Source: Caballeronia sp. TF1N1 (GTDB lineage: Bacteria > Pseudomonadota > Gammaproteobacteria > Burkholderiales > Burkholderiaceae). Taken from it: 64,000 bases of DNA. Within the stretch, counting starts at the first letter, position 1; each line of letters starts with the position of its first letter. Made by a program: the position numbers and the translations under genes. The stretch spans positions 868,001-932,000 of the forward strand of contig NZ_CP084628.1 of assembly GCF_022878925.1 (NCBI RefSeq), in the 5' to 3' direction. Under the pieces are notes generated by a model. The model did no database searches and was not told the DNA's origin. It saw only the letters and a program-made list of their open reading frames with translations. Below are positions 8,894-18,127 of this stretch, one piece after another.

Positions 8894-8920
8894 TAAAGAT
8901 TTCAAGCCCCACTCCGTTAA
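8894..8920 (+). promoter_or_regulatory. Predicted sigma-28 (FliA) promoter of flgM
   Basis: TAAAGATT (8894-8901), an 11-base spacer, then TCCGTTAA (8913-8920). The consensus is TAAAGTTT-N11-GCCGATAA: 7/8 and 6/8 matches with exact spacing. The flgM ATG follows 28 bases later, with GGAG at 8937-8940. Confidence 0.65.
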
Positions 8921-8948
8921 AGAACTCAACAGACAAGGAGCCAAAGCC

Positions 8949-9254
8949 ATGAAGATCGAATCGAACAACACGCCCGCCGCACTCCAATCCGACACCTTTC
9001 GCGTAGCAAGCAAACGCGATGTGCAGGCTACGGGCGGCGTGCAGCAAACCAGCGCGACCAACGCAACCAGCTCGAAAGTGACGTTGTCCTCGTTGTCGTC
9101 GATGCAAGTCACGGGCGGCGCGGACATCGACACGGCGAAGGTCGAATCGATCAAGGCGGCTCTGCGTGATGGAACCTACAAGATCGACTCGGGCAAGATT
9201 GCGAGCGGCATGTTGAGCACCGCAGGCGATTTGCTCAAGACGACGATGCGTTGA
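8949..9254 (+). CDS. flgM: Anti-sigma-28 factor FlgM
   Basis: 101 residues, standard FlgM length. The N-terminal half is Ser/Thr/Asn-rich and probably disordered; the C-terminal sigma-binding helix region is clear (DTAKVESIKAALRDGTYKID then GKIASGML). FlgM holds FliA inactive until the hook is complete and is then exported. The ATG follows GGAG with an eight-base spacer. The usual partners flgA and flgN are absent on both sides, so this copy is solitary. A sigma-28-like promoter directly upstream would put it under feedback from its own target. Confidence 0.88.
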   Translation: MKIESNNTPAALQSDTFRVASKRDVQATGGVQQTSATNATSSKVTLSSLSSMQVTGGADIDTAKVESIKAALRDGTYKIDSGKIASGMLSTAGDLLKTTMR

Positions 9255-9394
9255 TGGGTGGTTGAGCGGGAATGGAGCGCGGACGGCGTAGCGCAAAGCG
9301 TCGGGGGACAAAACCAAATGCCCCGTTCAAATGGCATGGCCGATTCTGCAGATTCGTAGTCGAGCGGACCGACGCGTAGCGCGCCCGACACCAA

Positions 9395-9592
9395 TCACTC
9401 GCCTGGCGGCCCATACATCTTCGGATTTCTGTGCGGCGCCTCGACACGCTCCGAATTTGAATGATCAGTCGATGCCGGAGCTTGGGTGGCCGACCCTTCG
9501 GCTCCAACGCTATTCTCCGGCGATGCCGGCGCACCAGGCACCGCGCATCCCGCCAAAACGATTAGCAACGTCCCAAGCGCGGCTTTCAACAT
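9395..9592 (-). CDS. Small predicted lipoprotein
   Basis: 65 residues from the ATG at 9592. A short signal peptide ends in the lipobox LAGC (about residues 13-16), so the mature protein would be lipid-anchored. The rest is Pro/Ala/Ser/Glu-rich and looks disordered, ending MYGPPGE. It begins 13 bases after the stop of the EAL gene on the same strand and may be cotranscribed. The frame extends ten codons upstream, but those overlap the EAL coding sequence. Function unknown. Confidence 0.6.
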   Translation of the reverse strand: MLKAALGTLLIVLAGCAVPGAPASPENSVGAEGSATQAPASTDHSNSERVEAPHRNPKMYGPPGE

Positions 9593-9605
9593 TTTGCACC
9601 CGGCA

Positions 9606-10382
9606 TTAACGCACATTGGCAATCGCGGGCATCTCTTTGAACGAGGGCTTGGCGAACAAATAGCCTTGCATCAGGCTCACGCCGGCTGCTTCCAGAAAAT
9701 CGCGCTCGCCTTGCGTCTCGATGCCTTCCGCGATCACGCGAATTCCCAGATCACTGCAAATCTTCAAGACGCCGGCAACGATCCGCTGACGCACGGTGTC
9801 GGTGTCGATGTCGCGCACCAATGCCATGTCGAGCTTGATCAAGTCCGGCTGAAAGTCGGCGAGCAGTGTGAGCCCTGAATAACCCGCGCCGAAATCGTCG
9901 ATCGCGGTCTGAAAGCCGAACGATTTATACGCGCGGAAGATCTGCACCAGATGCGAACGGCTAATGATGTTTTCACCTTCGATGGTTTCGAAGATGATCT
10001 TATTCGCCGGGAAGCCGTGTTTCTCGGCGGCCTCGAAGGTACTGCGAATGCATGCCGCAGGCTGATAAACCGCGTTCGGCATGAAGTTGATCGACAGAAA
10101 GCTGTCCATGCCCATGCTTGCCGCCTGCTCGATTGCAGTCGTGCGGCAACGCTGATCGAAGTTATAACGGTTCGAGTCGTCGACCTGCGACAACACCGAA
10201 CCCGCCGATTCGCCATTCGGCCCGCGTACGAGCGCCTCGTAGGCATAGGGACTACCCGACCGCACGTCGACGATAGGCTGAAACGCAAAGGCCATTTCGA
10301 TCTGCGCCACTTCGGGGCTATTGCAGCCACCGCAGCGAACGGGGCCGTTCGCCGGCTGTCCCGCCTCGTGAATTTTGATCAT
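9606..10382 (-). CDS. Stand-alone EAL-domain c-di-GMP phosphodiesterase
   Basis: 258 residues, essentially one EAL domain. Catalytic features are kept: the E of EALVRG, the N of SINFMP, the E of FETIEGE, the DD pair in AIDDFGAGYS, K of LIKLD, E of AEGIE and Q of MQGYLFAK. It should hydrolyse c-di-GMP to pGpG in the cytoplasm. The N-terminus carries CGGC, a possible metal or redox site, at about residues 18-21, before the domain. No GGDEF or membrane segment. The start is taken at the ATG before IKIHEAG; the frame stays open upstream but with no family likeness. A small lipoprotein gene follows. Confidence 0.85.
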   Translation of the reverse strand: MIKIHEAGQPANGPVRCGGCNSPEVAQIEMAFAFQPIVDVRSGSPYAYEALVRGPNGESAGSVLSQVDDSNRYNFDQRCRTTAIEQAASMGMDSFLSINFMPNAVYQPAACIRSTFEAAEKHGFPANKIIFETIEGENIISRSHLVQIFRAYKSFGFQTAIDDFGAGYSGLTLLADFQPDLIKLDMALVRDIDTDTVRQRIVAGVLKICSDLGIRVIAEGIETQGERDFLEAAGVSLMQGYLFAKPSFKEMPAIANVR

Positions 10383-10471
10383 GTTTCGTTCGTCTGAAAA
10401 GTTGGTCTTTGAAGCGACCGCTTGCCATCGCGCGCCGGCCTTCAATATATCGGACGATGGGACGCGCTTCT

Positions 10472-11404
10472 TTAACTTCCGGCACCTCCCGCGCTCGCCA
10501 TGATCCACTTCTCGAAGGAAGCCACGGCGTCATCCCCGACGCGGTCTGCGTTGATCACCAGTGTGTAATCGGGCGCGCGCCACGCCGGCGCCGCGATCGG
10601 GCATACGAGTCGGCCTTCGGCGATATCGCGTCCGATCAGCGGCAACGACGCGAGCGCCACGCCGAGCCCCTCCGCTGCAGCAGCGAGTTGCAGATATGTG
10701 TGCTCGAACTCGACATGCCGGGCCGCGCGCAAGTCCGCCGCGCCCGCCTGCTTGAGCCACGACGACCAACTCGTGCGCGTGCTGGCGGAATGCAGCAGCG
10801 CGTGATGACGCAGATCCGCGACGCTTGCTATGGGACGCTGACGCAGCAGCGCGGGGCTGCACACCGGCAGGCGCACATCGGCCATCAACGAGCGCGATAC
10901 GACGCCCGCGCCTTGTTCGTGACCCGAGCGTATGCCGATATCGAAGGCATCGCCGATATACCGCAACTTGCGCGACGTGGTCGACAACCTGACGTCGATA
11001 TCGGGAAAGCGCGCCTGAAAATCGGCGAGACGCGGCAGCAGCCAGCACAACGCGAAGCTCGCCAGCGCGTTCACGCGCACGACGCCGGACACGCGGCGCG
11101 TGAATTCGTCGTGCCTGAGGCGCGCTGCCCCGCGTGTGAGACGTTCGAACGCGCTGCTCACGTCGTTGAGGAGTGCCGCGCCTTCATCGGTAAGCTGAAC
11201 GCCGCGCGCGCGCCGCTCGAACAACGGCACGCCGAACCAGTCTTCGAGCAGCCGTATTTGCTTGCCGACCGCCCAATGAGTGACATGCAGGTCGGCCGCC
11301 GCCGCGGCGAAGCTTCCATGCCGGGCGACCGCCTCGAAATTGCGCAACGCATTGAGCGGCGGCAGCCTGTCCCGGTCCTGCGCCAGATTTGCTGGTTCGT
11401 TCAT
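10472..11404 (-). CDS. LysR-family regulator (GcvA-like)
   Basis: 310 residues. The DNA-binding domain lies at about residues 15-75 (LNALRNFEAVARHGSFAAAA), a wording common in the GcvA/AmpR branch, followed by the effector-binding domain. It is divergent from the MFS gene at 11513, and an inverted repeat with 7-bp arms lies between them, the usual layout for a LysR gene controlling its neighbour. Effector unknown. Confidence 0.87.
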   Translation of the reverse strand: MNEPANLAQDRDRLPPLNALRNFEAVARHGSFAAAAADLHVTHWAVGKQIRLLEDWFGVPLFERRARGVQLTDEGAALLNDVSSAFERLTRGAARLRHDEFTRRVSGVVRVNALASFALCWLLPRLADFQARFPDIDVRLSTTSRKLRYIGDAFDIGIRSGHEQGAGVVSRSLMADVRLPVCSPALLRQRPIASVADLRHHALLHSASTRTSWSSWLKQAGAADLRAARHVEFEHTYLQLAAAAEGLGVALASLPLIGRDIAEGRLVCPIAAPAWRAPDYTLVINADRVGDDAVASFEKWIMASAGGAGS

Positions 11405-11423
11405 GGCGTGACTTTATCTCTCC

Positions 11424-11445
11424 ATTGACGCGATCTTACGTCAAT
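11424..11445. promoter_or_regulatory. LysR-type operator between LysR and MFS genes
   Basis: ATTGACG (11424-11430) and CGTCAAT (11439-11445) are perfect 7-bp arms around eight bases. It lies 20 bases before the LysR start and 68 before the MFS start, consistent with autoregulation plus activation of the carrier. Confidence 0.5.
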
Positions 11446-11512
11446 TGAAGGCGCCTTCCTCGAGTCATAAAATTGTCTTTTAGGCCTCGTCACGCCGTCG
11501 TCCGGGAGACTC

Positions 11513-12718
11513 ATGCGCTTTATTCCGTTTTCCTTGCCGTCCTTGCTTAAAACAGACCGGACCGCGCTTTTACCTTCGCGCGTGCTTTGGCTGTCCTGCG
11601 TCGCACACGCGCTGCACGACGGTTACACGGACATGATCTACGCGTTGCTGCCGGTGTGGCAGGCGGACTTCGGTCTGGGGTATGGCGCGCTCGCCATGCT
11701 GCGCGGCGTCTATGCCGGAACCATGGCGAGTCTTCAGATACCGGCCGGGCGTCTGGCGCAAAGGCTTGGCAGCCGGGCGACGCTTGCGCTCGGCACGTTG
11801 CTCGCAGCCGGTGGCTACGCGCTCGCGGGTATGTCGGGAAGCCTGCTCGGTTTGTGCGTGGCGTTGGCGGTATCGGGAAGCGGGTCGAGCACGCAGCATC
11901 CCATTGCATCGGGCGCGGTGTCGCGCGTCTATGGCCGCCGCGCGCGCGGCCCCTTGAGCGTCTACAACTTCTCCGGCGATCTCGGCAAATCGGCATTGCC
12001 GGCCGCAATCTCTCTTCTCGTTACGCTGATGCCCTGGCGTCACGCGCTCTGGATCATGTCGGTCCTGGGTTGCGTCGTCGCTGTATCCATTGCACTTTTC
12101 TTCCCTGTCGTACCGAGAAGCACGCCGGCCGCCGATGCGCAATCCAGCGGCAACCGCGGCGGCTCAGGACGAGGTTTTTCGATGCTGCTCTCGATAGGCG
12201 TGCTCGACACCAGCGTCCGCATGGGCCTGCTGACGTTCCTGCCGTTCTTGCTGAAAGAGAAGGGCATCTCTCAACCGATGCTGGGCACGGCGCTCGCGCT
12301 GGTTTTCATCGGCGGCGCGGCCGGCAAGTTCGCCTGCGGATGGCTCGGCGCGCGGCTGGGCGTGATCGGCACCGTGCTCGCAACCGAGGGCGGCACGGCG
12401 GCCTGCATCGTCGCGGTGATGCTTTGCCCGCTGAGCGTCGCGATGGTCTTGTTGCCGCTCCTCGGCGTGATGCTCAATGGCACCTCGTCCGTGCTCTACG
12501 GCACCGTGCCGGAACTGGCGCCACTCGACGGAGCCGAGCGGGCCTTTGCGCTTTTCTATACCGGCACCATTGCGTCGGGCGCGATCTCGCCGGTTATCTA
12601 CGGTTTCCTCGGCGACCGGATCGGCGTGCACGGCGCCACGCTTGCCACGGCTCTCACGGCCATCGCCATTTTCCCGCTGGCCATCGCACTGCGCTCGCGC
12701 CTCGCGCACGAGGCCTAG
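11513..12718 (+). CDS. MFS transporter, fosmidomycin-resistance (Fsr)-like group
   Basis: 401 residues with about twelve hydrophobic segments. The opening HALHDGYTDMIYALLPVWQ and the motif GRLAQRLGSR after helix 2 fit the Fsr-like MFS branch, mostly drug or metabolite exporters. A central hydrophilic loop lies at about residues 200-225. It is divergent from a GcvA-like LysR gene, with a candidate operator between them. Substrate unknown; it is separated from the gallate operon downstream by 304 bases and a hairpin, so it need not belong to it. Confidence 0.82.
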   Translation: MRFIPFSLPSLLKTDRTALLPSRVLWLSCVAHALHDGYTDMIYALLPVWQADFGLGYGALAMLRGVYAGTMASLQIPAGRLAQRLGSRATLALGTLLAAGGYALAGMSGSLLGLCVALAVSGSGSSTQHPIASGAVSRVYGRRARGPLSVYNFSGDLGKSALPAAISLLVTLMPWRHALWIMSVLGCVVAVSIALFFPVVPRSTPAADAQSSGNRGGSGRGFSMLLSIGVLDTSVRMGLLTFLPFLLKEKGISQPMLGTALALVFIGGAAGKFACGWLGARLGVIGTVLATEGGTAACIVAVMLCPLSVAMVLLPLLGVMLNGTSSVLYGTVPELAPLDGAERAFALFYTGTIASGAISPVIYGFLGDRIGVHGATLATALTAIAIFPLAIALRSRLAHEA

Positions 12719-13022
12719 ATCGCGCATGTTCGTGCCAATCCGTCCGCGAACATGCGGGCGGTCGGGCGACCTTGCGTCTTCCTTCTTCGCGCATCAGTTT
12801 TATTTATCGGATGCCGCATCACGCAACCAGCCGATCGCTCGCCCAACCCCAGCAAGCAAAGGCATCGAACGCCGTCGGACGTATCGAATTGCGCCCATCT
12901 TCATGGTTTACGCGTAGTTTCCCGCGCAACCGCCAGCCGCTATCTTCCATTCAGTTTTCCGCACCAGACACCGCTGCCGATGGACGCGTAACGCGTCGCC
13001 CGGCACCCGAAGGAGCATCACA
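12719..13022. other. Intergenic region: hairpin after MFS gene and leader of gallate operon
   Basis: No gene seen. CGCATGTTCG (12723-12732) and CGAACATGCG (12747-12756) form a perfect 10-bp stem right after the MFS stop, without a T-run. The right half should hold the promoter of the gallate operon; I could not pick a clear -35/-10 pair. AAGGAG precedes the galA ATG by seven bases. Confidence 0.45.
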
Positions 13023-14324
13023 ATGGCTCGCATCATCGGCGGCATTGCTGCCTCGCATACCCCGACCATCGGTTTCGCGTTCGACAAGAACAAACGTGAC
13101 GACCCGGTCTGGGCTCCCATCTTCGAAAACTTCGCGCCGCTCGCAACATGGCTCGAAGAGAAGCGCCCCGATGTGGTCGTGACGATCTACAACGACCACA
13201 TCACGTCGTTCTTTTTCGATCACTACTCGGCCTTCGCGCTCGGCGTCGGTCCGGAATGGCGCGTCGCGGACGAAGGCGGCGGCGCGCGCGATCTGCCGCC
13301 GATCAAGGGGCATCCCGCGCTCGCGGCGCACATCGGCAACTCGCTCGTGACCGACGAGTTCGATATGTCGTTCTTCCAGAACAAGCCGCTCGATCACGGC
13401 TGTTTCTCGCCGCTCTCGATGCTTACCCCGCACAAGCCCGACTGGCCGATGCAACTGATTCCGCTGCAAATGGGCGTGCTGCAACTGCCCGTGCCGAGCG
13501 CGCGGCGTTTCTACAAGCTCGGTCAGGCGCTGCGCCGCGCCATCGAAAGTTATCCGGAAGACCTCAAGGTCGCGATCATCGCGACGGGCGGCCTGTCGCA
13601 TCAGGTTCACGGCGAACGCGCGGGCTTCAACAACACGGAATGGGATCACCGCTTCCTCGATCTCTTCGAGCGCGACCCCGAGCAACTCGCCGACATGACG
13701 CTCGCCGAATACGCGGAACTCGGCGGCTTCGAAGGCGCTGAAGTGGTCATGTGGCTGACCATGCGCGGCGCGCTGTCGAACAACGTCGTGTGCAAGCACC
13801 GCAGCTACTACCTTCCGTCGATGGCCGGCATCGCGACCGCCATCTACGAAGGCGAGGACAGCGAGACGAAGCCCGCGATACTCGAACGTCATCGCCAGAA
13901 GATGGCCGTGCAACTCACCGATGTCGAGAAGCTGCAAGGCACGTATCCGTTCAGCATCGAAACGGCGGTGCGGGCTTATCGCATCAACGATTATCTGCAT
14001 CGCATGGTCGAGCCCGCGCATCGCGAGGCGTTCAAGGCCGACGAGGAAGCGAGCTACGAAGCAGCGGGTCTGAGCGAACAGGAGCGCGATCTTCTGCGCC
14101 GCCGCGACTGGCGCGGTCTTCTTCACTACGGCGTGATCTTTTTCATGCTCGAAAAGCTGGGCGCGGTGACGGGCATCTCGAACCTGCATATCTATGCGGC
14201 GATGCGCGGCGAAACGCTCGAGGAATTCCAGAAGACGCGCAATGCGCCCGGCGCGCTCTATTCAGTGGCGGGCAAGGGCGCGGGCAATCTCGCCTGGGAC
14301 AAAGAAGAGAAGAACAAGGCTTGA
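13023..14324 (+). CDS. galA: Gallate dioxygenase (fused LigB-LigA type II extradiol dioxygenase)
   Basis: 433 residues: a LigB-like catalytic domain (about 1-285) followed by a LigA-like domain (about 300-420) in one chain, the architecture of GalA and DesB. Predicted iron ligands are His12, His59 and Glu240, with His193 as the acid/base. The enzyme opens the ring of gallate to 4-oxalomesaconate using oxygen. It heads a six-gene run (carrier, LigJ, LigK, two unknowns) with tight spacing. AAGGAG lies seven bases before the ATG. Protocatechuate 4,5-dioxygenase normally has two separate subunits, so gallate is the better substrate call. Confidence 0.92.
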   Translation: MARIIGGIAASHTPTIGFAFDKNKRDDPVWAPIFENFAPLATWLEEKRPDVVVTIYNDHITSFFFDHYSAFALGVGPEWRVADEGGGARDLPPIKGHPALAAHIGNSLVTDEFDMSFFQNKPLDHGCFSPLSMLTPHKPDWPMQLIPLQMGVLQLPVPSARRFYKLGQALRRAIESYPEDLKVAIIATGGLSHQVHGERAGFNNTEWDHRFLDLFERDPEQLADMTLAEYAELGGFEGAEVVMWLTMRGALSNNVVCKHRSYYLPSMAGIATAIYEGEDSETKPAILERHRQKMAVQLTDVEKLQGTYPFSIETAVRAYRINDYLHRMVEPAHREAFKADEEASYEAAGLSEQERDLLRRRDWRGLLHYGVIFFMLEKLGAVTGISNLHIYAAMRGETLEEFQKTRNAPGALYSVAGKGAGNLAWDKEEKNKA

Positions 14325-14354
14325 CGGCCAAAACGATGCAACACGGAGACGAAC

Positions 14355-15707
14355 ATGAACAGCGGTAGAACCATCGACATCAAGGGCTTCATCGACGCGC
14401 GGCCCATCTCGGCGTACCAGTGGTTGCTGGTCGCGCTGTGCTTTCTCGTCGTCGCGGCCGACGGCATGGACGTCGCCATCATGGGTTTCGTGGCGCCCTC
14501 GATCATCGGCGACTGGCACATCTCGCGGCCCGCGTTCGGACTCGTGATGAGCGCCGCGCCCATCGGACTCGTGATCGGCGCGTTGACGGCGGGACCGGCT
14601 TCGGACCGCATCGGCCGCAAGTGGGTGCTGATCACCTCGGTGTTCCTGTTCGGCGTCTTTACCATCGCGACGGCGTTCACCAATTCGCCCTCGTCGATGG
14701 CGCTCCTGCGCTTGCTGACCGGTATCGGTCTTGGCGCGGCCATGCCCAACACCACGACGCTGCTCTCCGAATACGCGCCGCAGCGCAAGCGCTCGCTGCT
14801 CATCACCATCATGTTCACGGGCTTCAACCTCGGCTCCGCGCTGATCGGTTTCGTCGCCGGCTGGCTGATTCCCGAGCACGGCTGGCGCTCGGTGCTGATC
14901 TTCGGCGGCGCGTTGCCGCTCGTGTTGATTCCGCTGCAAATCTGGCTGCTGCCCGAATCGGCGCGTCTCATGTCGGTGCGCGGCGCGACCTCGCAACGGA
15001 TCGGCGCGGTGCTCGGACGTGTCTGCGGCGAGCGCTTCAAGGGCGATGAAGTCTTCGTATCGACGGAACCGCCGCTGCCGACCAAGAAGCCTATCGGCGT
15101 GCTGTTCTCGCAAGGCTATGGTTTCATGACCGCCGCGTTGTGGGTCACGTACTTCATGGGCCTGCTCGTGATCTATCTGCTGACCGGCTGGCTGCCCACC
15201 TTGATGAAGGATGCGGGCCTCACGGTTTCCGCCGCCGCCAACATCACGGCGATGTTCCAGATCGGCGGCACCATCGGCGCGATCATCGTCGGCTTCATCA
15301 TGGACAAGACGCGGCCCGCGCCCGTCATCAGCGCGGCGTATCTCGGCGGCGCGGTGTGCGTGCTGGGGCTTGCGTGGATTGGCGCGTTGTCGTCGTCGCT
15401 CGCCGTGCTCGTGTTCGCCGCGGGCTTTTGCATGAGCGGCGCGCAGACCGGCCTCAACGCCTTCGCGCCGGGACGCTATCCGACCGTGGCGCGCGCCACC
15501 GGCGTGAGCTGGATGCTCGGCATGGGACGCTTCGGCAGCATCTTCGGTTCGGCGATCGGCGGCGCGCTGCTCGGCCTGGGCTGGCAATTCGGCGCGATCC
15601 TCGCGATGCTCGCCGTGCCCGCCACGCTTGCCGCCGTCGCCATTCTCGTCGCGCAGAAAACGCGCGCCGGCGAACCCGCGCCGCAAACGAACGCCGCTGC
15701 ACACTAG
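14355..15707 (+). CDS. Aromatic-acid MFS transporter (AAHS family), probable gallate uptake
   Basis: 450 residues, about twelve membrane segments. Helix 1 carries the AAHS signature around VVAADGMDVAIMGF, with the Asp residues needed for proton-coupled aromatic acid uptake in PcaK, and the loop 2-3 motif ASDRIGRKW is intact. It lies 30 bases after galA and 14 bases before the hydratase gene, so it is embedded in the gallate operon and is the likely gallate importer (equivalent in role to GalT). GGAG precedes the ATG. Confidence 0.9.
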   Translation: MNSGRTIDIKGFIDARPISAYQWLLVALCFLVVAADGMDVAIMGFVAPSIIGDWHISRPAFGLVMSAAPIGLVIGALTAGPASDRIGRKWVLITSVFLFGVFTIATAFTNSPSSMALLRLLTGIGLGAAMPNTTTLLSEYAPQRKRSLLITIMFTGFNLGSALIGFVAGWLIPEHGWRSVLIFGGALPLVLIPLQIWLLPESARLMSVRGATSQRIGAVLGRVCGERFKGDEVFVSTEPPLPTKKPIGVLFSQGYGFMTAALWVTYFMGLLVIYLLTGWLPTLMKDAGLTVSAAANITAMFQIGGTIGAIIVGFIMDKTRPAPVISAAYLGGAVCVLGLAWIGALSSSLAVLVFAAGFCMSGAQTGLNAFAPGRYPTVARATGVSWMLGMGRFGSIFGSAIGGALLGLGWQFGAILAMLAVPATLAAVAILVAQKTRAGEPAPQTNAAAH

Positions 15708-15721
15708 TTTCTGGAGCAAGG

Positions 15722-16747
15722 ATGATCATCGACATTCACGGCCACTACACCACCGCGCCCAAGGCGCTGGAAGCGTGGCGCAACCGGCAGATCGCCGGCA
15801 TCAACAATCCTTCGGAGAGGCCGGCGGTTTCCGAACTGCGTATCAGCGACGACGAATTGCGCGAGTCGATCGAGAGCAATCAGCTTCGCCTGATGCGCGA
15901 ACGCGGGCTCGACCTCACCATCTTTAGCCCGCGTGCGAGTTTCATGGCGCATCATATCGGCGACTTCGACGTGTCGAGCACATGGGCCGCGATCTGCAAC
16001 GAGCTGTGCTTTCGCGTGAGCGAGTTGTTCCCCGATCACTTCGTCCCCGCCGCGATGCTGCCGCAAAGCCCAGGCGTCGATGTGGCGACGTGCATTCCCG
16101 AACTCGTGAAGTGCGTCGAACAATACGGCAATGTCGCCATCAATCTGAACCCGGACCCGTCCGGCGGTCACTGGACGAGCCCGCCGCTGTCCCATCGTTA
16201 TTGGTATCCCATCTACGAAAAGATGGTCGAGTACGATATTCCCGCGATGGTCCACGTGAGCACGAGTTGCAACGCGTGCTTTCACACGACCGGCGCGCAT
16301 TATCTGAACGCGGACACGACCGCCTTCATGCAGTGCCTGACCTCGGACCTGTTCCGCGACTTTCCGAGCTTGCGTTTCGTGATTCCGCATGGCGGCGGCG
16401 CGGTGCCTTATCACTGGGGTCGTTTTCGCGGGCTGGCGCAGGAATTGAAAAAGCCGCTGCTCGAAGACCATTTGCTGAAGAACATTTTTTTCGATACCTG
16501 CGTGTATCACCAGCCGGGCATCGACCTGCTGACGCGTGTGATTCCCGTCGACAACATCCTCTTCGCGAGCGAGATGATAGGCGCGGTGCGCGGCATCGAC
16601 CCGCAAACGGGACAGTATTTCGACGATACGAAGCGCTATGTCGAAGCCGCGCAGATCGAACCCGAAGCGCGCTATAAGATCTACGAAGGCAACGCGCGCC
16701 GTGTGTATCCGCGCCTCGATACGGCGCTCAAGTCAAAGGGACGTTGA
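15722..16747 (+). CDS. ligJ: 4-Oxalomesaconate hydratase (LigJ-type amidohydrolase)
   Basis: 341 residues from the ATG at 15722, with GGAG nearby. The amidohydrolase-2 metal motif is IDIHGHY at the N-terminus; other likely metal or active-site positions are [18 protein letters not shown] and the late FASEM segment. The family adds water to 4-oxalomesaconate to give 4-carboxy-4-hydroxy-2-oxoadipate, the second stage of gallate and protocatechuate-4,5 breakdown. In Pseudomonas the same step uses an unrelated hydratase (GalB), so this operon follows the Sphingomonas LigJ solution. The next gene starts two bases after its stop. Confidence 0.88.
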   Translation: MIIDIHGHYTTAPKALEAWRNRQIAGINNPSERPAVSELRISDDELRESIESNQLRLMRERGLDLTIFSPRASFMAHHIGDFDVSSTWAAICNELCFRVSELFPDHFVPAAMLPQSPGVDVATCIPELVKCVEQYGNVAINLNPDPSGGHWTSPPLSHRYWYPIYEKMVEYDIPAMVHVSTSCNACFHTTGAHYLNADTTAFMQCLTSDLFRDFPSLRFVIPHGGGAVPYHWGRFRGLAQELKKPLLEDHLLKNIFFDTCVYHQPGIDLLTRVIPVDNILFASEMIGAVRGIDPQTGQYFDDTKRYVEAAQIEPEARYKIYEGNARRVYPRLDTALKSKGR

Positions 16748-16749
16748 AC

Positions 16750-17433
16750 ATGGTCGAACTCGGAGTGGTTTATCGCAACATCGATCGCGCGGACGCAGAG
16801 GCCGCGACCAAACTCGGCGCGCTCGGCTCGGCGACCGTGCATGAAGCCATGGGGCGCGTCGGTCTCTTGAAGCCGTACATGCGGCCCATCTATGCGGGCG
16901 CTCAGGTGAGCGGCACGGCGGTAACGGTCCTTCTGCAACCCGGCGACAACTGGATGCTGCACGTCGCCGCCGAACAGATTCAGCCCGGCGATATCGTCGT
17001 GGCCGCCTGCACCACCGACAACACCGACGGCTTCTTCGGCGACTTGCTCGCGACGAGTTTCAAGGCGCGCGGTGCGCGTGCGCTCGTCATCGACGGCGGC
17101 GTGCGCGACGTGCGTGTGCTGACCGAAATGAACTTTCCCGTGTGGAGCCGCGCGATCTCGTCGAAGGGAACGGTCAAGGCGACGCTCGGCTCGGTCAACA
17201 TTCCGGTGGTCTGCGCGGGCGCTTGGGTTACTCCCGGCGATGTGATCGTCGCCGACGACGATGGCGTGGTCGTGGTGCCGGCTGCATCGGCGAGACAGGT
17301 GCTCGACAAGGCGAGCGCGCGCGAGGCGCTGGAAGAAGAGAAGCGCGACAAGCTCGCGAGCGGCGTGCTGGGTCTCGACATGTACAACATGCGCGAGCCG
17401 CTGCAACGCGCGGGCCTGCGCTACATCGACTGA
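16750..17433 (+). CDS. ligK: 4-Carboxy-4-hydroxy-2-oxoadipate aldolase (LigK/GalC/ProA type)
   Basis: 227 residues. The metal-dependent class II aldolase of the RraA-like fold is shown by [11 protein letters not shown] near the start and by [12 protein letters not shown], where Arg and Asp shape the metal/pyruvate site. It splits the oxoadipate into pyruvate and oxaloacetate, ending the pathway. The ATG two bases after the LigJ stop is preferred; a TTG six bases earlier is possible but overlaps that stop. The next gene begins one base after its own stop. Confidence 0.88.
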   Translation: MVELGVVYRNIDRADAEAATKLGALGSATVHEAMGRVGLLKPYMRPIYAGAQVSGTAVTVLLQPGDNWMLHVAAEQIQPGDIVVAACTTDNTDGFFGDLLATSFKARGARALVIDGGVRDVRVLTEMNFPVWSRAISSKGTVKATLGSVNIPVVCAGAWVTPGDVIVADDDGVVVVPAASARQVLDKASAREALEEEKRDKLASGVLGLDMYNMREPLQRAGLRYID

Positions 17434-17434
17434 T

Positions 17435-18127
17435 ATGGCAACGACGATCACCGGCATCTCGTCGATGGCGACGAAGCATCTGCTAGCCGATCTCGCCCAT
17501 GCTTATGCAAGCGCATTCGCGCAGCCGGTCGCGATCGAATCGACGGGCGGCGTGGCGGCGTTGCGGCGTATCGAGGAAGGCGAGGCGTTCGATATCGTCG
17601 TGCTGGCCGCGAACGCCATCGAGCGTCTTGCCGAAGCGGGACGTATCGATCCGGCGAGACGCGTGAATATCGCGCGTTCGGGCGTGGCCGTCGCGGTGAA
17701 GGCGGGCGCGCCGCATCCTTCCATCGACGACGAAAGCGCCGTGCGTCACGCAGTGTTGGCCGCGCGCAGTATCGGCTATTCGACCGGGCCGAGCGGCGCG
17801 TATCTCATGCGGCTGTTCGAGCGCTGGGGCGTGCTTCAGGAGGTGTCGTCGCGTATCGTGCAGGCGCCGCCCGGCGTGGCCGTGGGCGGACTTATCGCGC
17901 AAGGAGAAGTGGAGCTGGGCTTTCAGCAGATGAGCGAGCTGATCGGCGTCGCGGGCATCGACGTACTGGGGCCGTTGCCCGCGGACATTCAGACGCTCAC
18001 TGTGTTTCAGGGCGCCGTGTGCACGGCCGCGCGCGAACCCGTGCTCGCGCGTTCCCTTCTTGCTTACCTGAGTTCTCCGGAAGCCGGCGCTGTCATGCAA
18101 CGTCATGGCATGGAACCCGTTCGATGA
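17435..18127 (+). CDS. Cytosolic ModA-like substrate-binding-fold protein in the gallate operon
   Basis: 230 residues resembling the molybdate-binding/periplasmic binding protein type 2 fold (IESTGGVAALRRIEEG then FDIVVLAANAIERL, later GYSTGPSGAYLMRLFERWG). There is no signal peptide or lipobox: the N-terminus is MATTITGISSMATKHL, so it should remain in the cytoplasm, and no ABC permease or ATPase is nearby. It starts one base after the aldolase stop, so it is part of the gallate operon. No PrpF-like 4-oxalomesaconate tautomerase (GalD/LigU) is encoded here; this protein is a candidate for that step or for an accessory role. Function not established. Confidence 0.75.
   Translation: MATTITGISSMATKHLLADLAHAYASAFAQPVAIESTGGVAALRRIEEGEAFDIVVLAANAIERLAEAGRIDPARRVNIARSGVAVAVKAGAPHPSIDDESAVRHAVLAARSIGYSTGPSGAYLMRLFERWGVLQEVSSRIVQAPPGVAVGGLIAQGEVELGFQQMSELIGVAGIDVLGPLPADIQTLTVFQGAVCTAAREPVLARSLLAYLSSPEAGAVMQRHGMEPVR

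Noticed and set aside
11587..13182. Open frame of about 530 codons overlapping the Fsr-like MFS gene and running into galA
   Set aside because: Out-of-frame reading of two clear genes; low-complexity Arg-rich translation.
17435..18127. Periplasmic molybdate-binding protein ModA
   Set aside because: Fold looks similar, but there is no signal peptide and no ModB/ModC nearby, and it is coupled to the gallate genes.
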